DNA of 10,134 bases from Chloroflexota bacterium (GTDB lineage: Bacteria > Chloroflexota > Limnocylindria > Limnocylindrales > CSP1-4), in contig JADGQG010000059.1 in NCBI GenBank assembly GCA_017882025.1, positions 1 through 10,134 of the forward strand. Direction: 5' to 3'. The number at the start of each line of letters is the position of its first letter. The first letter of the stretch is position 1. This document shows, one piece after another, positions 6,048 to 10,134 of this stretch. The position numbers and the translations under genes were made by a program. The notes beneath the pieces were generated by a model, which saw only the letters and a program-made list of their open reading frames with translations, did not search any database and was not told the DNA's origin.

Positions 6048-6048
6048 C

Positions 6049-7128
6049 CTACCTCTGGATCCGCGCCGAGCCGCCTTGCGCCAGCGCCTGCACCTGCCCG
6101 AGCGTGGCCATGGTGGTGTCGCCCGGATAGGTCGCGACGAGAGCCCCGTGGGCCCAGCCCAGGCGCAGCGCCTCGTTGGGCTCGACGCCCGTGAGCAGGC
6201 CATAGAAGAAACCCGCGGCGAAGCCATCGCCGCCGCCCACGCGATCGTATACGTCGAGCTCCATGGTCGGCGCCACGTACGACGCGCCGTTCACCCATGC
6301 CACCGCGCCCCAGGAGTGCCGGCTCGTGGAATGCACCTCCCGCAGCGTGGTGGCCACCACCTTGACCCGCGGATAGCGCGCCACCACCTGCGAGATCATG
6401 CCCAGGAAGGCGCTCGGATCCATGCTCGAGGTCGCCGCCTCGGAGCCCGGGATGCCCAGGCCCTTCTGGAGGTCCTCCTCGTTGCCCACCAGGACGTCGA
6501 CCTGCTCGACGATCCGCCGCATGACCACCTGGGCCTGCGCCAGCCCGCCCTGGGCCTCCCAGATCTTGCCGCGGTAATTGAGATCGAAGGAGACCACCGC
6601 ACCGGCGAGATGGGCGGCCGTCATGGCCTCCACGACGAGGTCCGCGCTGGACGGCGAGAGGGCGGCGAAGATGCCGCCCGCGTGGAACCAGCGCACGCCG
6701 CCGCCGAAGATCGTCGCCCAGTCGAAGTCGCCGGGTGCCAGACGCGCCGCCGCCTCGTCGGCTCGGTTGTAGAAGACGACCGGCGCCCGCACGCCGACCG
6801 GGCGATCGCTGTACACGGTGGCGATGTTCGGCCCGCGCACGCCGTCGTGGGCGAACCGGCGGTAGAACGGGGTCACGCGCATCGAGCGGATCCGTTCGTC
6901 CACGAGATCGCCGATCGGGTAGTCCACCATGGCGGTGGCGATCCCCGTGCGCAGGCCGAAGCAGTCCGCCAGGTTGGCGGCCACGTTGTACTCGCCGCCG
7001 GAGACGTGGATCGCCACCTCGCGCGCCCTGCGGAAGGGCACGACGCCGGGGTCGAGGCGGATGGCCATCCCCCCGAGCGCCAGGAGATCGAGGGCGCCCC
7101 GCTCGGGGATGACGAGTCGATCTTCCAT
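6049..7128 (-). CDS. kdgK: PfkB-family sugar kinase, probable 2-keto-3-deoxygluconate kinase
   Basis: This 359-residue kinase of the ribokinase/PfkB family most likely phosphorylates 2-keto-3-deoxy-D-gluconate to KDPG, the step before aldolase cleavage in uronate breakdown. SGGEYNVA (43-50) is the N-terminal substrate-binding motif. FDLNYRGKIW (181-190) matches the KDG-kinase signature. GNEEDL (215-220) follows, and VGGGDGFAAGF (297-307) is the ATP/anion-hole motif with catalytic base Asp301; the usual DTxGAGD reads DRVGGGD here. The protein is slightly longer than most members. The ATG at 7128 follows AGGAG by nine bases, and that site lies inside the end of the preceding dehydrogenase gene, whose stop is only five bases away, so the two are tightly coupled. 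The place between uronate genes supports KDG as substrate, but a related keto-sugar such as 2-keto-3-deoxygalactonate cannot be excluded. Confidence 0.85.
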   Translation of the reverse strand: MEDRLVIPERGALDLLALGGMAIRLDPGVVPFRRAREVAIHVSGGEYNVAANLADCFGLRTGIATAMVDYPIGDLVDERIRSMRVTPFYRRFAHDGVRGPNIATVYSDRPVGVRAPVVFYNRADEAAARLAPGDFDWATIFGGGVRWFHAGGIFAALSPSSADLVVEAMTAAHLAGAVVSFDLNYRGKIWEAQGGLAQAQVVMRRIVEQVDVLVGNEEDLQKGLGIPGSEAATSSMDPSAFLGMISQVVARYPRVKVVATTLREVHSTSRHSWGAVAWVNGASYVAPTMELDVYDRVGGGDGFAAGFFYGLLTGVEPNEALRLGWAHGALVATYPGDTTMATLGQVQALAQGGSARIQR

Positions 7129-7133
7129 GGTGC

Positions 7134-8153
7134 TCAGCTCCTCTTCTCCAGGTGCCCTCCGAAGCCGAAGCGCATCGCCGACAGCACCTTGTCGCCGAAG
7201 TCCGCCTCGCCCCGGGACGTGAACCGCTCGTACAGCGCGGTGGTCAGGATCGGGGCCGGCGCGCTGACGTCGATCGCCGCGATGCTCGTCCAGCGGCCCT
7301 CGCCCGAGTCGGACACGCGGCCCGAGAAGTCGGCCAGATCGGGGCTCTGGAGCAGGGCCTGGGCGGTCAGGTCGAGCAACCAGGACGCGACGACGCTGCC
7401 GCGGCGCCAGACCTCGGTCACCGCCGGCAGGTCGAGGCGGTACTGGTACAGCTCCGGCTCGCGCAGCGGCGACGTCTCGGCGTCGATCTCGCGCTGGTTC
7501 AGGCCGGCGTCAGCATGGTGCAGGATGTTGAGGCCCTCGGCGTAGGCGGCCATGAGGCCGTACTCGATGCCGTTGTGGACCATCTTGACGAAGTGGCCTG
7601 CGCCGGCCGGGCCGCAGTGCAGGTATCCCTGCTCTGCCGTGCCCGGTTCGCCCTCCCGGCCCGGCGTGCGCGAGGCCGTCGCCACCCCGGGGGCGAGTGC
7701 CTTGAACAGCGGATCGAGGCGCGCCACCGCGTCGTCCGGCCCGCCGATCATCAGGCAGTAGCCACGCTCGAGGCCCCAGACCCCGCCGCTGGTGCCGCAG
7801 TCGACGTAGCGGATGCCGGCCGGCTCCAGCTCCTTCGAGCGGCGGATGTCGTCGCGGTAGTAGGAGTTGCCGCCGTCGATCACGATGTCGCCGGCCGCCA
7901 GACGGGGGACGAGCTGCTCCAGGGTGGCGTCGACCGAGGCCGCCGGCACCATGAGCCAGAGCACCCGCGGCGTCTCGAGCTTCGCCACCAGGTCCGGAAG
8001 CGAGGTCGCTCTTCCCGAGATCGCGCCGTCCTTCACGAGCGCCTCGACGGTGTCGGCATGCCGAGCGTATCCCAGCACGGTGTGGCCGTTGCGCAGCCAG
8101 CGCCGCGACATGTTGGCGCCCATGCGCCCGAGTCCCACCAGCCCCAGCTTCAT
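7134..8153 (-). CDS. gnd: 6-phosphogluconate dehydrogenase, decarboxylating (short GndA/YqeC type)
   Basis: This 339-residue enzyme oxidises and decarboxylates 6-phosphogluconate to ribulose 5-phosphate with NAD(P). The Rossmann motif GLVGLGRMG (4-12) starts the protein. IDGGNS (92-97) and GTSGG (120-124) bind substrate. KMVHNGIEYG (190-199) carries the catalytic Lys190, Asn194 and Glu197, and VSDSGEGRW (280-288) is the C-terminal signature. The length fits the short homologues, not the 470-residue E. coli type; these short forms often prefer NAD, but the cofactor here is not determined. The ATG at 8153 has AAGGAGGG seven bases upstream, the best ribosome site in the window. It lies between the fructuronate reductase and KDG kinase genes, which implies that 6-phosphogluconate is made in the same pathway. 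Thermotoga maritima also has gnd close to uxaE. Confidence 0.9.
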   Translation of the reverse strand: MKLGLVGLGRMGANMSRRWLRNGHTVLGYARHADTVEALVKDGAISGRATSLPDLVAKLETPRVLWLMVPAASVDATLEQLVPRLAAGDIVIDGGNSYYRDDIRRSKELEPAGIRYVDCGTSGGVWGLERGYCLMIGGPDDAVARLDPLFKALAPGVATASRTPGREGEPGTAEQGYLHCGPAGAGHFVKMVHNGIEYGLMAAYAEGLNILHHADAGLNQREIDAETSPLREPELYQYRLDLPAVTEVWRRGSVVASWLLDLTAQALLQSPDLADFSGRVSDSGEGRWTSIAAIDVSAPAPILTTALYERFTSRGEADFGDKVLSAMRFGFGGHLEKRS

Positions 8154-8200
8154 GGCGAAGCCCTCCTTGTGCGTTCTTGCTCCAGGCGAGAGGCTTCGCC
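8154..8200 (-). promoter_or_regulatory. Inverted repeat that can mask the gnd ribosome binding site
   Basis: GGCGAAGCC (8154-8162) and GGCTTCGCC (8192-8200) are perfect nine-base inverted repeats 29 bases apart. In the minus-strand transcript the first arm begins eight bases after the uxuB stop. The second arm covers the whole stretch between the Shine-Dalgarno core and the ATG of gnd, plus the last two bases of that site. Pairing would reduce gnd translation relative to its neighbours. The repeat is seen directly; regulation is inference. Confidence 0.4.
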
Positions 8201-8208
8201 GGGCCAGG

Positions 8209-9003
8209 TCAGATCGTCATGGCGGCGAACCCGCCGTCGACAGGAATGAGCGTCCCCGTCACGAACCCCGACGCGCGCTCCGATGCGAGCCAGACCGTGG
8301 TTCCGACCAGCTCGTCCGGCTCGCCGAGCCTGGCTGCCGGTGTGTGCCCGAGGATTGCGCGCACGCGATCCTCCGAGAGGAGCCGGCGGTTCTGTTCGGC
8401 CGGGAAGAAGCCGGGGACGATCGCGTTGACCCGGATGTGGTGCGGCGCAAGCTCTTGCGCCAGGTACCGCGTGATGATGTTGACACCGGCCTTCGAGACC
8501 GAGTAGGTCAGGACGCGCGACAGCGGGATCTCGGACGACGTCGACGAGATGTTGATGATCGTTCCTCCCTGCCCGCGCTCGACCATGGCGCCGCCGAAGA
8601 CCTGGCAGGCGAGGAAGACCGAGGTCAGGTTGGTGTCCAGGATCCGATGCCACTCGTCGAGGGTGATCTCGAAGAACGGCGTCGAGCTGTTCACGCCCGC
8701 GGCGTTGACCAGGATGTCGGCGGGACCCAGCCGCTCCTCGACCTTGCGCCGCGCGGCTTCCAGTGACGAGCGGTCCGATGCGTCGACGAGGACGGCCTCG
8801 GCGGTCGCGCCCTGCGCACGGAGGGCGGCCACGCGGGCGTCCGCCCGCTCGCTCGAGCGGCCCATGACCGCGATGGATACCCCGGCGCCGGCCAGCCCAT
8901 GACAGAGCGCACCGCCGAGGACGCCGGTCCCGCCGATCACCGCGGCGACGTGCCCCGTCAGGTCGAAGAGCGCGGCGCCCGCCGTCTCGTTCGTCGCCGT
9001 CAT
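8209..9003 (-). CDS. uxuB: SDR fructuronate reductase / D-mannonate oxidoreductase (YjmF/UxuB type)
   Basis: This 264-residue classical short-chain dehydrogenase probably reduces D-fructuronate to D-mannonate with NAD(P)H. Cofactor motif GGTGVLGG (24-31), NAAG (100-103), NISS with Ser154, and YSVSK (167-171) with Tyr167 and Lys171 are all intact. The stretches VNAIVPGFFPAEQNR (192-206), HTPAARLGEPDEL (220-232) and SGFVTGTLIPVDGGF (245-259) closely resemble what I know of Bacillus YjmF and other SDR-type mannonate oxidoreductases, which are unrelated to the long-chain E. coli UxuB. The ATG at 9003 overlaps the uxaE stop by four bases (ATGA), and AAGGG lies just upstream inside uxaE. The substrate is therefore also supported by context: UxaE would feed it fructuronate. 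Another uronate or aldonate dehydrogenase activity is possible but less likely. Confidence 0.85.
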   Translation of the reverse strand: MTATNETAGAALFDLTGHVAAVIGGTGVLGGALCHGLAGAGVSIAVMGRSSERADARVAALRAQGATAEAVLVDASDRSSLEAARRKVEERLGPADILVNAAGVNSSTPFFEITLDEWHRILDTNLTSVFLACQVFGGAMVERGQGGTIINISSTSSEIPLSRVLTYSVSKAGVNIITRYLAQELAPHHIRVNAIVPGFFPAEQNRRLLSEDRVRAILGHTPAARLGEPDELVGTTVWLASERASGFVTGTLIPVDGGFAAMTI

Positions 9004-10134
9004 CGTCGCGCCCTTGTGCCCGCCCCCGGAGCCGCGTTGGACGCGACGGAGAACGGGGCAAGGTGCCGCTTGATGTGCTCCGCGAGCAGCGACCAGTAGT
9101 CGTCGCGGTGGGCCCACACGGCACCGCGCACCTCGCGCGCGAGCTGGCCGGCGGCCTGCCCCTGCTGGGCCTCCGCCGACCCGCCGAGGACCGCGCCGAA
9201 GCTCACGTGGAGGATCTCGCGCGTGTTGGGGTCGTCGAAGAGGCGCGCGAGGGCCGCGTCGGGGAGGTCGGCGACGTTCTCTTTCTTGACTTCAGCAGAC
9301 ACGTGGTAGCTGGCGCGTGCCGTCGTGTACGAGCCGAGCGCGACGTGCCACACGCGCCGCAAGAGCTCGGGCTCGGTCAGCGCGAGCGTGTGGAGCGCCT
9401 CCAGGTAGCTCGTCCCGGAGGTCTTCAGGTGCACGAGGCCGCGCGTCTCGCGCAGCGTTGCCTCGTAGATCGAGAACTTGTCCGAGCCCGAGTGGACGCT
9501 CAGCTTGTACGGGCCGAGCGCGCGGGCGATCGCCGCGTGAAGCGTGACGTCCGCCTCGTACGCGCCCGGGTCGCCGATGTAGTCGACGCCCTTCTCGAAG
9601 CGACCCACGAACCGCGGCGCAAAGCTCACCCACGTGACGCCCAGGCGGTGGAGCTCGGTGGCGAGATAGACGTGGTCGACGCCGGTTGTCGGGTGGTCGA
9701 TCTCGTCGACCGCGACCTCGAACTCGACGTCGCGCCCGTCCGACGCGTCGCGCAGGTGCCGGTACATGATGACAACCTGGACGACCGCGGCGCCGAACCG
9801 CGCGGCCGCGGCAGCGAGCGCCTCGCGCGGGAGCGGGAGCTGCTGCCGGTCGAGGGCGAGCGCCTCGGGATACCGCGAGGCAAAGGCCTTCGGGTCGTCC
9901 TCGAGCGACGCCCACGGCACGCGCTCGAACGCGGCTGCCAGCGCGTCGCGCGGCGCGTCCGCCGGGAGGTCCGGAACGAGGTCGATCGGGTCGGCCGTGA
10001 CCATCGTGCAGCCGGCCTCGAGCGCGGCGTCGAGTTGCTCGATCGTCTTGAGGTGGTCGCCGTCCGCGCCATACCCCTCGCGCCATCCGGACGCCAGCGC
10101 GCCGAACGTCGCGGCGTCGACCACGTCGCGGAAG
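9000..10134 (-). CDS. uxaE: Tagaturonate/fructuronate epimerase UxaE (5' end outside window)
   Basis: The visible 377 residues match the UxaE family, which converts D-tagaturonate to D-fructuronate and so joins galacturonate breakdown to the glucuronate route. Family hallmarks are HSGSDKFSIY (encoded at about 9465-9494), HLKTSGTSYLEAL soon after, and the early GYGADGDHLK. The frame stays open to the window edge and begins FRDVVDAATFG, which corresponds to an internal segment of Thermotoga UxaE. About 130-150 N-terminal residues are therefore probably missing to the right, and the GTG at 10124 is not the real start. The C-terminal 15 or so residues are Ala/Arg-rich. It is the first visible gene of the leftward operon and overlaps uxuB by four bases. 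The operon promoter and any regulator must lie outside the window. Confidence 0.85.
   Translation of the reverse strand, partial: FRDVVDAATFGALASGWREGYGADGDHLKTIEQLDAALEAGCTMVTADPIDLVPDLPADAPRDALAAAFERVPWASLEDDPKAFASRYPEALALDRQQLPLPREALAAAAARFGAAVVQVVIMYRHLRDASDGRDVEFEVAVDEIDHPTTGVDHVYLATELHRLGVTWVSFAPRFVGRFEKGVDYIGDPGAYEADVTLHAAIARALGPYKLSVHSGSDKFSIYEATLRETRGLVHLKTSGTSYLEALHTLALTEPELLRRVWHVALGSYTTARASYHVSAEVKKENVADLPDAALARLFDDPNTREILHVSFGAVLGGSAEAQQGQAAGQLAREVRGAVWAHRDDYWSLLAEHIKRHLAPFSVASNAAPGAGTRARR

Noticed and set aside
3962..6130. A 722-codon plus-strand open frame, antisense to the APH-like and LarA-like genes
   Set aside because: It crosses two well-supported minus-strand genes and their gap. 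The product is Arg/His/Asp-rich with no recognisable motif. Long antisense frames are expected at this GC content.
6076..7545. A 489-codon plus-strand frame opposite the KDG kinase gene
   Set aside because: It is the antisense shadow of two clear enzymes, and its His/Arg/Asp-rich composition is typical of such shadows.
10122..10124. GTG as the start of uxaE
   Set aside because: The frame is open beyond it and the sequence there aligns with an internal part of UxaE proteins, so the real start lies outside the window.

Overview
The window is about 10 kb of uniformly GC-rich bacterial DNA with closely packed genes, strong third-position GC bias and mostly ATG starts. Several genes have good Shine-Dalgarno sites and one appears leaderless. 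I see no insertion sequence, tRNA, rRNA or CRISPR. The gene content (SufU-type scaffold, rhodanese-ThiF fusion, M67 peptidase, UxaE-type uronate pathway) would fit a high-GC Gram-positive-like lineage such as soil Chloroflexota or a deep Actinomycetota. That placement is inference and is not proved by the sequence.

Plus strand, 1-3514. A 286-base leader with a pair of mutually exclusive hairpins precedes an extended-SDR epimerase-like gene (287-1315). After a hairpin that starts at its stop codon comes a compact three-gene sulfur/ubiquitin-like module. It holds a SufU-type Fe-S scaffold (1378-1818), an N-terminal rhodanese fused to a MoeB/ThiF E1-like adenylyltransferase (1839-3059), and a JAMM/M67 metallopeptidase. 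The peptidase probably starts at a CTG that overlaps the previous stop codon (3056-3514). The module resembles the MoeZ-CysO-Mec sulfur-carrier pathway of actinobacteria, but no carrier protein or cysteine desulfurase is present in the window.

Minus strand, 10134 down to 3646. A uronate catabolic operon reads leftward: UxaE tagaturonate/fructuronate epimerase (5' end outside the window), an SDR fructuronate reductase (D-mannonate oxidoreductase, YjmF/UxuB type), a short 6-phosphogluconate dehydrogenase, a PfkB-type 2-keto-3-deoxygluconate kinase, a LarA-like nickel-dependent 2-hydroxyacid racemase/epimerase homologue, and an aminoglycoside-phosphotransferase-fold kinase. The two strands converge at 3515-3645, which carries short GC-rich hairpins.

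The most interesting idea is metabolic. UxuB makes D-mannonate, and D-mannonate and D-gluconate are C2 epimers. Known LarA homologues include D-gluconate 2-epimerases. The LarA-like protein here keeps the four key residues (H124, H190, K203, H219), with two of the three spacings identical to LarA. A mannonate-gluconate epimerase would explain why a 6-phosphogluconate dehydrogenase sits inside a uronate operon: it would open a branch from uronates to the pentose phosphate pathway alongside the KDG kinase branch. Mannonate dehydratase, gluconate kinase and the LarB/C/E cofactor genes are not in the window.
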